Below are positions 9,477 to 17,157 of a stretch of DNA of 48,518 nucleotides, in pieces; the stretch's first letter is position 1, and each line of letters starts with the position of its first letter. The translations under genes were made by a program, and so were the position numbers. The stretch is taken from assembly GCA_017409215.1 (NCBI GenBank), contig JAFQTD010000009.1, forward strand, positions 1-48,518, given 5' to 3'. Below the pieces are notes generated by a model. The model did not search any database, was not told the DNA's origin, and saw nothing but the letters and a program-made list of their open reading frames with translations. This DNA is from Alphaproteobacteria bacterium. GTDB lineage: Bacteria > Pseudomonadota > Alphaproteobacteria > Rs-D84.

Positions 9477-9505
9477 GAACATCTTGAACCCGCATTTAGA
9501 AACAC

Positions 9506-9540
9506 CAAAAAAATCCCACCAAATGGTGGGATTTTGTCCA
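9506..9540. terminator. Bidirectional terminator
   Basis: An 11-bp stem, AAAATCCCACC (9510-9520) with GGTGGGATTTT (9525-9535), has A/T runs on both sides. It serves the convergent BspA-like gene and the outer-membrane protein gene. Confidence 0.88.
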
Positions 9541-9566
9541 ATATATAATTAATTTTATTTTTCTAT

Positions 9567-10556
9567 TTAGAACTGAACGTTCAAACGAACACCCAACTCA
9601 GCCTTAACATCAGTGCCGTTTTGTGATTGTTTGTGTGATTCGTCAAATGTATATTCGCCATAAACTGCGACCTGCATTTTTTCATTCAGTTGATATGCGC
9701 CAGTCAGGTTTAATACATATTCATCAAATCCATCTTCCATATCTGCAACACCGGCAAGGAATCCTTGGAAATAAGGATTTGCCAACAACGCAGGATTTAC
9801 ACTGGTTGACAGGCTTTCTACACCGTTGTCCGAGTGGTGCTTAAATGTGAATCCACCACCGATTGACCAGCGGTCATCGATTTGATAGAACGCCTTTAAC
9901 CCAGCATTGATTTCTGTTGTTGACTTCAGGTTAACTGAAATTTCATTTGGCAACGCACCACCAAACATAGGTGCAATTGCAGACACGTCAATCGTATTGT
10001 TGTCATTACCGAATGTGCGCAATGCTTCTACGAATGCAGCGGTGCTGAACTTTGACCACTGTCTGCCGAACTGTGTCCCGACATGAAAGCCCCAGCGACC
10101 ATTTGAATAGTTGTCATAATTGAAACCAGTCGCGGTATAGGCCCCGGACATTTCGCTGATACCACCCAATTGTGCATCTGCATATAAATCCCATGCCCAA
10201 CCATCAACAGAATCAATTGCACGATATTTCAATCCTGCGCGTCCCAGATGCATACCCTTGCGGTCAATATCACCGTCGTGTGTATAACCAAACTTGGCAT
10301 AAACCTCTAGGTTGTCCAAGATACCATAGCCCAATTCTTCATGAACACGCCAGATTGGGAATTCTGTTGCACCATTGTGTTGTTTTTTTACATGTGCATC
10401 TGAATCATCTGCGATTTTATACATAACCCCTGCAGATGTTTTGGAATATACTGTACCGCGTTGTGGCATATACAGTGGATTTTCCAGATTTGCAGCATAC
10501 GCGGATGCCCCAATTACAGACAATGCAACTGCTGCGCTTAAAGTTTTTTTCATCAT
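9567..10556 (-). CDS. Outer-membrane beta-barrel protein
   Basis: The protein of about 329 residues starts with a Sec signal (KKTLSAAVALSVIGASAYA, cleaved before ANLENP). An AAGGAG ribosome site precedes two consecutive ATGs; the second (at 10553) has the better spacing. The mature sequence alternates polar and aromatic residues in amphipathic strands (for example YAKFGYTHDGD, GGGFTFKHHSD, MQVAVYGEYTF) and ends in RLNVQF. The terminal Phe is the usual signal for BAM-dependent insertion into the outer membrane. It is probably a porin-like barrel of about 12-14 strands; substrate is unknown. A terminator shared with the upstream BspA-like gene follows. Confidence 0.85.
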   Translation of the reverse strand: MMKKTLSAAVALSVIGASAYAANLENPLYMPQRGTVYSKTSAGVMYKIADDSDAHVKKQHNGATEFPIWRVHEELGYGILDNLEVYAKFGYTHDGDIDRKGMHLGRAGLKYRAIDSVDGWAWDLYADAQLGGISEMSGAYTATGFNYDNYSNGRWGFHVGTQFGRQWSKFSTAAFVEALRTFGNDNNTIDVSAIAPMFGGALPNEISVNLKSTTEINAGLKAFYQIDDRWSIGGGFTFKHHSDNGVESLSTSVNPALLANPYFQGFLAGVADMEDGFDEYVLNLTGAYQLNEKMQVAVYGEYTFDESHKQSQNGTDVKAELGVRLNVQF

Positions 10557-10720
10557 TTAACTCCTTCGTTTTCGATGAATTTATGGCCCCCATTATTGGC
10601 AAGACCATCGTTCTGATCCACACCGCCCATTATTGGCAACAGTGTGTGTTTGTGACCCGAACAAACCAATTTTGCATTATGTTAGGAAGAATGTCAAAAA
10701 ATCTTTTTTCTTGACAGGGG

Positions 10721-10750
10721 TTGAAAAACAAAAAAACAGACCTATATAAA
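10721..10750 (+). promoter_or_regulatory. Promoter for the paralogous pair
   Basis: TTGAAA (10721-10726) and TATAAA (10745-10750) are 18 nt apart. A TTGACA at 10711 lacks a suitably spaced -10. The ribosome site AAAGGAG precedes the ATG at 10798. Confidence 0.5.
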
Positions 10751-10797
10751 ACTGCTGTGGGGACTCTCACAGAACTTCAAAACCAAAGGAGTTCATT

Positions 10798-12096
10798 ATG
10801 GAAGCACAAAAGAACATCGCCAAATTTCAAGAAAAATTCGTGGTTCCCGTACCTGCAAACATCGCCAAGATTGTCGATGAACGCGACAGAAAAATTCTTG
10901 CAGATTCATATTTAAAATTATATTCGGGCTTTTCATGGATTAATTGGACAAATGGGCATTCGCTGGGGCGTGCATGGCAAACTGCATTGACACAATGCGA
11001 ATCCTTTATTAACACCAAGAAAAACAATAATCCCGCCTTAAAGCATCTTCGCAATGTGTTTAAGTCGCACAAGAAATATTGGTCGCGTGTAATAATGACA
11101 CATCGTGACAGTGAAAACAAGATTTCTGGTAATGCAGATTGGGTTGCGCAAATGCGTGCCTATGGAATGCAGTTGATTCGTGAAGCGATGGATAAGATAA
11201 ATTTGATATTGGCGCGCTATAATGAACGTATCGAAGAATTGCAAATAGAACGCCAGAACGCACAAGAACACGGTGTCGCACATGTGCAGATGTCTGGTGC
11301 AACGATACATATCGCCGGCGCGTCCAACACCGCTAATGCAGAACAAAATATAAACGGTGCGCAAACGGCCAAAGTGCAGAGCGCAGGAAACACAAATGCG
11401 CAACCAATGAACGCAAATATACCTGTCACAGAACAGCCGGCGATTGCGCAACAGGCAACACAATCCCAGCCGCAACAAGCGGTTGCACATCAACAAGCGA
11501 TAGCGCAATCGACTGTCGCACAACAACACGCAAAGGCGCAACAATCGGTTGCACAACAAAACACACCAGCCCAAGCGCAGAAGCAATCGCAACAATTTGC
11601 ACTGACAGAACCTGTAAAGGCCTCAGAACGCGCTATCTCGGTGAATCTACACAAACAGGCACTGGCACAGGCCACAGAAAAACTGAAACAGTTGCAACCG
11701 GCAATCGCGAAACAAACAGAATCTGCGTTGCATAACATCGCAGCGCAACAGGTTGCGAAACCACAGGTTCAAGTTGCGAAACCAAAACCACAATTATCTG
11801 GATTGGTGCAAAATCGCGCACAACCTAAACTGCGTGTTGCAAGCATTGCTAAATTACAATCGCAAAATGCGACCCCAGTTCCACGCAAGCCACATATCCC
11901 AGCTGCAAGACCACAGGTTCAAGTTGCGAAACCAAAACCACAATTATCTGGATTGGTGCAAAATCACACACAACCAACGCCACGTGTTGCAAGTGTTGCA
12001 AAGTTGCAAACGCAAGCAAACATTGTGGCAAAAGTACCGCATCGTCCAAATATAAATATGATATTGTTCAAGAACTTTAATCAGCGCGTGGCATAA
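10798..12096 (+). CDS. Unknown protein with conserved N-terminal domain and Gln/Ala/Pro-rich repeat tail
   Basis: This 432-residue protein has no signal peptide. Residues ~35-150 are helical and homologous to most of the next gene's product (shared FSGxSxxNW...GxxLGxAWxxAL and later SWxNKINL-like positions). From about residue 165 it becomes low-complexity, with very many Gln and Ala (QQA, AQQ) that would be disordered or coiled. A perfect 55-nt repeat gives a 50-residue unit (PQVQVAKPKPQLSGLVQN...) present twice. It has its own promoter and strong ribosome site, and the paralogue begins 19 nt downstream, so the two are co-transcribed. The domain is not one I can name; function unknown. Confidence 0.8.
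   Translation: MEAQKNIAKFQEKFVVPVPANIAKIVDERDRKILADSYLKLYSGFSWINWTNGHSLGRAWQTALTQCESFINTKKNNNPALKHLRNVFKSHKKYWSRVIMTHRDSENKISGNADWVAQMRAYGMQLIREAMDKINLILARYNERIEELQIERQNAQEHGVAHVQMSGATIHIAGASNTANAEQNINGAQTAKVQSAGNTNAQPMNANIPVTEQPAIAQQATQSQPQQAVAHQQAIAQSTVAQQHAKAQQSVAQQNTPAQAQKQSQQFALTEPVKASERAISVNLHKQALAQATEKLKQLQPAIAKQTESALHNIAAQQVAKPQVQVAKPKPQLSGLVQNRAQPKLRVASIAKLQSQNATPVPRKPHIPAARPQVQVAKPKPQLSGLVQNHTQPTPRVASVAKLQTQANIVAKVPHRPNINMILFKNFNQRVA
11761..11965 (+). repeat. 150-nt tandem unit with 55-nt identical cores
   Basis: 11761-11815 and 11911-11965 are identical and lie in frame, 150 nt (50 codons) apart. Confidence 0.92.
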
Positions 12097-12115
12097 CGCA
12101 TAACAGGAGTAAAAA

Positions 12116-12655
12116 ATGGATTCAAGTTTAGATAAAACACTTGCACTAATTAACGGTCAATCACCATCCGATTATGAAATGACCCAATTAACAGACGCAG
12201 ACAGGGCGCAAATTGAAAATGCAATTGATGTCTTGTTTTCAGGATTGTCTTTACGCAATTGGTTGTCGGGTGGCACATTGGGTGATGCGTGGACCGCAGC
12301 ATTGGATAAATTGCGTGACATTGTATTTTCAATATCGGTTGATAACGTTGCCAGCAAATACGCGCGCGCAATAACGTTCAAGCATCGCGCAAAATGGTTA
12401 AACAAGATTAATTTAACCCTGCACGTGAACGAAAAGATTCAGTGTTCTGACTTACAGCGCCCCATCTGGCAGGCCGATGCAGAAACCAAGATAAAGAACG
12501 GTTTGGAAATTTTACAGCGCAAAATCGCGGAATATTCCACCACCGCCCCGCGCAAACCCGCAACGCCAGATATGACACCAGTATTTAAGCAGGTGTTTAA
12601 AGAGAAATCATCACATTCGATTCAGCGCGATTACGAACACGTTCGCGAATATTAA
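12116..12655 (+). CDS. Unknown cytosolic protein, paralogue of the preceding gene
   Basis: The 179-residue product follows a CAGGAG ribosome site. It aligns with residues ~30-155 of the upstream protein: LFSGLSLRNWLSGGTLGDAWTAAL corresponds to LYSGFSWINWTNGHSLGRAWQTAL, and the later WLNKINL and helical ...LQRKIAEY segments also correspond. It lacks the Gln/Ala tail, ending instead in a short basic region. No signal peptide, membrane segment or catalytic motif is visible. Shared transcription suggests that the pair act together, perhaps as a hetero-oligomer, but that is inference. Confidence 0.78.
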   Translation: MDSSLDKTLALINGQSPSDYEMTQLTDADRAQIENAIDVLFSGLSLRNWLSGGTLGDAWTAALDKLRDIVFSISVDNVASKYARAITFKHRAKWLNKINLTLHVNEKIQCSDLQRPIWQADAETKIKNGLEILQRKIAEYSTTAPRKPATPDMTPVFKQVFKEKSSHSIQRDYEHVREY

Positions 12656-12678
12656 AAGATTGCCAACGGCAATCTTTT
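12654..12678 (+). terminator. Terminator hairpin
   Basis: A perfect 11-bp stem, AAAAGATTGCC (12654-12664) with GGCAATCTTTT (12668-12678), and a 3-nt loop end the paralogue operon. The T run is inside the stem. Confidence 0.75.
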
Positions 12679-12695
12679 CTGGCATTATAATCGGT

Positions 12696-13967
12696 ATGAA
12701 TAATTTCGTACCGATTTTAAATTCCACACAAATGTCGGCCTTTGACACGATTGAGCATACAAATTCTAATTTGCTTATTATGGGGCCGGCCGGTACAGGC
12801 AAATCTACATTTATAAATTACCTAAAAGGCGCATCAAAAAAACGTATTGTTTGCGTATGTCCAACGGCTGTTTCGGCGCTAAATGTTGGTGGGCAAACAA
12901 TACATTCGCTGTTTCAGATTCAGCCACGTGATTTTATTATGCCCGAATTATTAAAACTAAAGGCAAAGCCCAGAAATATTTTAACCGCCACTGATGTTTT
13001 AATTATTGACGAAATTTCAATGGTTGCGCCAGACCTGCTAGATGCGATTGATATTTTGGCGCGTTATGCGCGCAGAAACAACGAACCTTTTGGGGGGATT
13101 CAGGTTGTTGCGATTGGGGACTTGTTTCAGTTGCCACCTGTGATAACGCGTGAAGCAATGCAGTATTATGAAAGTGAATACGGTCATCCGAACTCATATT
13201 TTTTTGACAGCAATGTCTATCGTCGTGCAAAATTTATAAAATATAACTTTGATTTTGTATACCGTCAAAGCGATGTTGAGTTGCTGGAAAATCTGGTTCG
13301 CTTACGTGGCAATGATACATCTGTTCTTGAATTTTTCAATGGTTGCAAAATAGAAGATATGGCGCGACGTGAAAATGCGGTTTTGATAACCCCGTTTCGT
13401 GCGGTGGCAGAACGCATAAACGCGACACGTCTGGCGCAGATTTCTGCCCCAGAATGTGTATACAATGGTGTCTTGACAGGAACTTTTTCAGAACGCGACA
13501 CACCCGCACCGTTAAATTTAACGCTAAAGGTTGGTGCACTGGTTGTCTTTGTCAAGAACAGTGATAAATGGCACAATGGTTCAATGGGAATCGTTCGTGC
13601 AATGTCTGCGCGTGACATAACCGTTCAGTTATTATCAGACAGTCGCGAAACCGTTTCTGTAAAACCTGAAAAATGGCAAAAGATTGAATATTCGCGCGAC
13701 GAAAACGACCGATTGATTGAAAACGAAGTTGGTTCATACAAGCAATTCCCGTTAAATTTGGGCTATGCGATGACTATACACAAGGCGCAGGGCAAAACAC
13801 TTGAATCTGTAATTGTCGATGTTTCGCGTGGCTGTTTTACACATGGTCAGTTATATGTTGCGCTGTCGCGCACCCGTAATGCATCTGATATGCACATAAC
13901 CGCACCGTTGCGTTCGCGTGATGTTATTTTTGACAATCGTGTTATTGAATTTATTAATGAATTATAA
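12696..13967 (+). CDS. Pif1/RecD2-like SF1B DNA helicase
   Basis: The 423-residue ATPase has Walker A GPAGTGKST (~res 30), motif Ia (CPTAVSALNVGGQTIHSLF), Walker B with DE (VLIIDEISMV), motif III (VAIGDLFQLPPV), and C-terminal SF1 motifs AMTIHKAQGKTLESV and YVALSRTRNASDM. This is the pattern of Pif1-like 5'-3' helicases that unwind structured DNA. The start is placed at 12696, where LNSTQMSAF matches the family N-terminus; an upstream in-frame ATG (12660) lies in the preceding terminator. TATAAT at 12686-12691 ends 4 nt before the ATG and no ribosome site exists, suggesting a leaderless mRNA. The stop overlaps the convergent rimI gene by 6 nt. Confidence 0.9.
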   Translation: MNNFVPILNSTQMSAFDTIEHTNSNLLIMGPAGTGKSTFINYLKGASKKRIVCVCPTAVSALNVGGQTIHSLFQIQPRDFIMPELLKLKAKPRNILTATDVLIIDEISMVAPDLLDAIDILARYARRNNEPFGGIQVVAIGDLFQLPPVITREAMQYYESEYGHPNSYFFDSNVYRRAKFIKYNFDFVYRQSDVELLENLVRLRGNDTSVLEFFNGCKIEDMARRENAVLITPFRAVAERINATRLAQISAPECVYNGVLTGTFSERDTPAPLNLTLKVGALVVFVKNSDKWHNGSMGIVRAMSARDITVQLLSDSRETVSVKPEKWQKIEYSRDENDRLIENEVGSYKQFPLNLGYAMTIHKAQGKTLESVIVDVSRGCFTHGQLYVALSRTRNASDMHITAPLRSRDVIFDNRVIEFINEL

Positions 13968-14348
13968 TTCTTTTTTCATCATTATGGCATCGATACCATC
14001 ATAATATTTTGGTCGAACACCAATTTCATTATATCCGTTGTTTTTATATAATTGACGGGCAGGGTGGTTGTTTTCTGCAACCTCCAAGAATATATTTTTT
14101 ATACCCGATTTTTTTAATTCCCCCTCCATAATCCCCAGCATTGCTGCCGCGATACCTGTGCGACGCGCATCAGGGTCAACCCCTATTGTAATTAATTCCA
14201 CTTCATCTGCCACCGCGCGCCAAACGATAAATCCGTTTTGGCTGGCAATAATTTCGCATCCTGATTTTTTTAAGTCTGCAAAATCATCTGCCGACCAAGG
14301 CTTGTTCGGAAAACATTTTGCGTGAAGATTTGCCAGATTATTTAGCAT
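13962..14348 (-). CDS. rimI: RimI-like GNAT N-acetyltransferase
   Basis: The 128-residue GNAT protein carries the acetyl-CoA loop in the form VDPDARRTGIAAAML and the C-terminal ENNHPARQLYKNNGYNEIGVRPKYY typical of RimI, which acetylates the N-terminal alanine of ribosomal protein S18. It directly follows tsaB in the same orientation (18 nt gap), the common tsaB-rimI arrangement, which strengthens the call. It is slightly shorter than E. coli RimI (148 aa). The end overlaps the convergent helicase gene. Confidence 0.85.
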   Translation of the reverse strand: MLNNLANLHAKCFPNKPWSADDFADLKKSGCEIIASQNGFIVWRAVADEVELITIGVDPDARRTGIAAAMLGIMEGELKKSGIKNIFLEVAENNHPARQLYKNNGYNEIGVRPKYYDGIDAIMMKKEL

Positions 14349-14366
14349 TTATTACTCAGTTTTTTT

Positions 14367-14918
14367 TTAAGGATTGTCTGATTTCTTATTTTCTTCCGCA
14401 TAACTTGGGCGCAGATACATTGGCGCAACAGGTTCAACATTACCGGAATCCAATTTTTGTTTTACGATTTTCACCCCAAATTTCAAATCAAAAGGTTTAT
14501 GCCCAACGGTACGTGGCCATTCCATTTGCTTGGTTTCGATTTCATCAATAGACATTGTTTGCGGATTTAATCCGTTTGCCGCAACAAAGAAATCACCACG
14601 TCCAGAATCAATTGCAACAAATGCATCTGGTGTTTGCGCCAGATACAAATCAAATTGACTGACACCAACCAATGGAACATTCAATCCCATCGCGATACCC
14701 TTGGCATATGCAATCCCCAGTCGAATACCTGTAAAACTACCTGGGCCAATAACGACACCAATTGCGGTAAGGTCTGACCATTTTGCGCCAGATTCTGTGA
14801 TAAACTTTTCACACTCTGCGGGCAGGGCGATTGACTGTTTTTCAACTGCAACAGACTTATATTTATCATCCAATACAAATTCCAAGTCTTTACCAGATGT
14901 ATTTATAATCAGAATCAT
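14367..14918 (-). CDS. tsaB: TsaB, subunit for tRNA threonylcarbamoyladenosine synthesis
   Basis: This protein of 183 residues has the TsaB signature GVVIGPGSFTGIRLGIAYAKGIA near residue 55 and the N-terminal ILIINTSGKDLEFVL strand of the ASKHA fold. TsaB dimerises with TsaD and helps place t6A at position 37 of ANN-decoding tRNAs. It is shorter than E. coli TsaB (231 aa), mainly in the C-terminal half. It lies 2 nt after the unknown gene at 14921 and before rimI, within the lon-like operon. Confidence 0.88.
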   Translation of the reverse strand: MILIINTSGKDLEFVLDDKYKSVAVEKQSIALPAECEKFITESGAKWSDLTAIGVVIGPGSFTGIRLGIAYAKGIAMGLNVPLVGVSQFDLYLAQTPDAFVAIDSGRGDFFVAANGLNPQTMSIDEIETKQMEWPRTVGHKPFDLKFGVKIVKQKLDSGNVEPVAPMYLRPSYAEENKKSDNP

Positions 14919-14920
14919 TT

Positions 14921-15277
14921 TTACCGTCCATTTTGTGTGTTATATATCTTAAAAAACATCTCGAACAATTCTTCTGGCACAGTACCACGAAACAGATAGT
15001 TTTGTCCGGTTTGTTTGTTTATTATTTTTGCGATATGATTTGGTGCAATAAATAATTGACGTGGTGCATTTTTGATATATTCCTTGAAAATGCATACATA
15101 GTAATCCTTAGAACTAACAACAATTCTGTCCAAATATTTTGCATTAATTATTGGTTTTGAATCGTATTCGATTAAGAATTCATTTTTTCTGCAATATTGT
15201 TTTATTTCTTTAAATAATTTTACTTGTTCGTCACCATTTCCAATGGTCCATACATTATCAAAATCTATTTTAGTCAT
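14921..15277 (-). CDS. Unknown small protein coupled to the Lon-like gene
   Basis: The 118-residue product is not one I recognise. It is mixed alpha/beta in composition, with no signal peptide, membrane segment or cysteine cluster (single Cys pattern CRKNEF and CIF). Its ATG overlaps the TGA of the Lon-like gene (ATGA), so translation is coupled, and tsaB starts 2 nt after its stop. It is not a displaced Lon protease domain: no serine-lysine dyad context such as PKDGPSAG is present. Confidence 0.72.
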   Translation of the reverse strand: MTKIDFDNVWTIGNGDEQVKLFKEIKQYCRKNEFLIEYDSKPIINAKYLDRIVVSSKDYYVCIFKEYIKNAPRQLFIAPNHIAKIINKQTGQNYLFRGTVPEELFEMFFKIYNTQNGR

Positions 15278-17037
15278 AATTGTACCCCAAATCCTATTTT
15301 CTTTGCGAAACCCGCAGATTGACGGATGGACAACAGTTCGTCTATTTTTTCTGGTGTAAATTCAGTTTTAATATCTTCACAGTTATTTTCCAATAACGAA
15401 CGACGCAATATCGCGGTAATTTCGCGTTGCGCCTGACGCACACCTTGTTCAGAGGTATACTTTTGAATAATATGTCGAATTGCATCATCAGAAATCATTA
15501 TATCATCAACATTCCATCCTGTATCGTGTGCGGCACGTCCAATCAAGTGTTCGCGCGCAATTTTGATTTTGTCGTCTATTGAATAGCCTGGAATTTCGAT
15601 AATTTCCATACGGTCTTTTAGTGCGTTTGACATGTTCAAGCTATTTGCAGTTGCGATAAACAACACATTGGACAAATCAAAGTCTACTTCCAGATAATGA
15701 TCGCGGAAAGTCTTATTTTGTTCTGGGTCTAAAATTTCCAGCAATGCAGATTCTGGGTCGCCACGCCAATCACGTCCCATTTTATCGATTTCATCCAGAA
15801 CGATAACAGGATTGTTGGTTTTGCATCGTTTTAGCGCATCCATAATTCGCCCGACCTGCGCACCGATATATGTTTTTCTGTGACCGCGGAAATGTGCTTC
15901 ATCAGAAATTCCACCCAGTGATATTCGCTGATATTTTCGTCCCAATGCGTCTGCAATAGATTTACACAATGAAGTCTTTCCAACCCCAGGCGCACCAACA
16001 AAACACAAAATACTGCCTTGATTAGAATTTGTTTTTTTCATCACTGCGATATGTTCCAATATTCTTTCTTTGACGGCATTCATTCCAGAGTGCTGTGAAT
16101 TCAACACATCACGTGCTTTTTCTAAATCTATTGGCTTCTTATCAGCCTTGCCCCATGGCATGGCCAACAGTTCATCCAGATATGTCTTTAGCAGTCCGCC
16201 TTCATTAGACATTGGCGACATAGACCGCATTCTTTTCCATTCTGACAAAGCCTTATCTTTTGCCTCGGCTGGCATATTTGATTTTATAATTTTTTTACGA
16301 ATATTTGCGGTATCAATTTCCCCATCATCTTCGCCCATTTCTTTTTGTATGGCGCGCATTTTTTCTTGCAGTATTGCATCACGTCGACCATTTTCCATTT
16401 GCTGATGAATACGTTTATTAATTGCTTCTTCGATTTTGACGGATTCGACCATCAGCTTGACTTCTTCCAGCAGAATTGCCAGTTTATCGTACCAACTGCG
16501 TGCGCACAACACCTTGACCGCAATATCTGTGCTTAAATCAGCGGTCTGTATAACCGAATCGATGAACGCGGGCAAGGGGTAATCTGCAACGATGGTGCGC
16601 AATTTATCAGACTTGAACCTTCGCGATGTTTGCCCCAATATTTGCATATTGTCGGCCACCATATCGCGCAACATCAGTGTTTTTTCATCGTTTTTATCAT
16701 CTTCGCATTGTATAGGTTCTGCATCAGCCGAAAACAAACCCTCGTTTATTTCTATGTTCCTAAGATTAACGGCCTGTGTTGTTTTAATTAACAAGTGAAT
16801 TGCGCCATTTGGCATAGTCAAGACTTGTATTATATCACCGACTGTACCAACGGTATAGATATCATCGATTGCACTTGGGTATGCCCAGCTGTGTTGTGGC
16901 ACCAAGATGATTCTTTGATGTCCTGCCGCAACAACTGCTTTAACGCAATTAACAGATGCAGGATTGTCTATCAGGGCAGGAACTGTCATTTCAGGCGAAA
17001 CGACAAAATCGCGAAATGGTAAAATATAGTTTTTCAT
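15274..17037 (-). CDS. lon: Lon-family AAA+ ATPase lacking the protease domain
   Basis: The first ~200 residues resemble the Lon substrate-binding domain (YILPFRDFVVSPEMTVPAL), followed by a coiled region (NGRRDAILQEKMRAIQKEMGED). The AAA+ module is complete: Walker A GAPGVGKTS (~res 347), Walker B VIVLDEIDKMG, the pore-region GGISDEAHFRGHRKTYIGAQ, sensor/arginine segment ATANSLNMSNALKDRMEIIEIPGY and the small-domain TSEQGVRQAQREI. It ends at 587 residues with IGFGVQL, where the ~190-residue serine-lysine protease domain of Lon (E. coli 784 aa) should start. The next gene is coupled by ATGA, so this is not a ragged break. Probable role: ATP-driven unfoldase or chaperone. Start taken at MKNYILPF (17037); TATATT lies 9 nt before it. 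Confidence 0.88.
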   Translation of the reverse strand: MKNYILPFRDFVVSPEMTVPALIDNPASVNCVKAVVAAGHQRIILVPQHSWAYPSAIDDIYTVGTVGDIIQVLTMPNGAIHLLIKTTQAVNLRNIEINEGLFSADAEPIQCEDDKNDEKTLMLRDMVADNMQILGQTSRRFKSDKLRTIVADYPLPAFIDSVIQTADLSTDIAVKVLCARSWYDKLAILLEEVKLMVESVKIEEAINKRIHQQMENGRRDAILQEKMRAIQKEMGEDDGEIDTANIRKKIIKSNMPAEAKDKALSEWKRMRSMSPMSNEGGLLKTYLDELLAMPWGKADKKPIDLEKARDVLNSQHSGMNAVKERILEHIAVMKKTNSNQGSILCFVGAPGVGKTSLCKSIADALGRKYQRISLGGISDEAHFRGHRKTYIGAQVGRIMDALKRCKTNNPVIVLDEIDKMGRDWRGDPESALLEILDPEQNKTFRDHYLEVDFDLSNVLFIATANSLNMSNALKDRMEIIEIPGYSIDDKIKIAREHLIGRAAHDTGWNVDDIMISDDAIRHIIQKYTSEQGVRQAQREITAILRRSLLENNCEDIKTEFTPEKIDELLSIRQSAGFAKKIGFGVQL

Positions 17038-17046
17038 AGTGACATA

Positions 17047-17074
17047 AATATAAAACATTTTATAAATATTTCAA
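17047..17074 (-). promoter_or_regulatory. Promoter of the Lon-like operon
   Basis: On the minus strand TTGAAA (17074-17069) and TATATT (17052-17047) are 16 nt apart, and the -10 ends 9 nt before the ATG at 17037. No ribosome site is present, so the mRNA would be nearly leaderless. Confidence 0.5.
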
Positions 17075-17157
17075 GACCTATAAAAAACTATTGCATCGAT
17101 ATACCAAAATTTAGTACAAATACGATGAAAAAGAAATTAAAAACAAGGGAGCAGACT

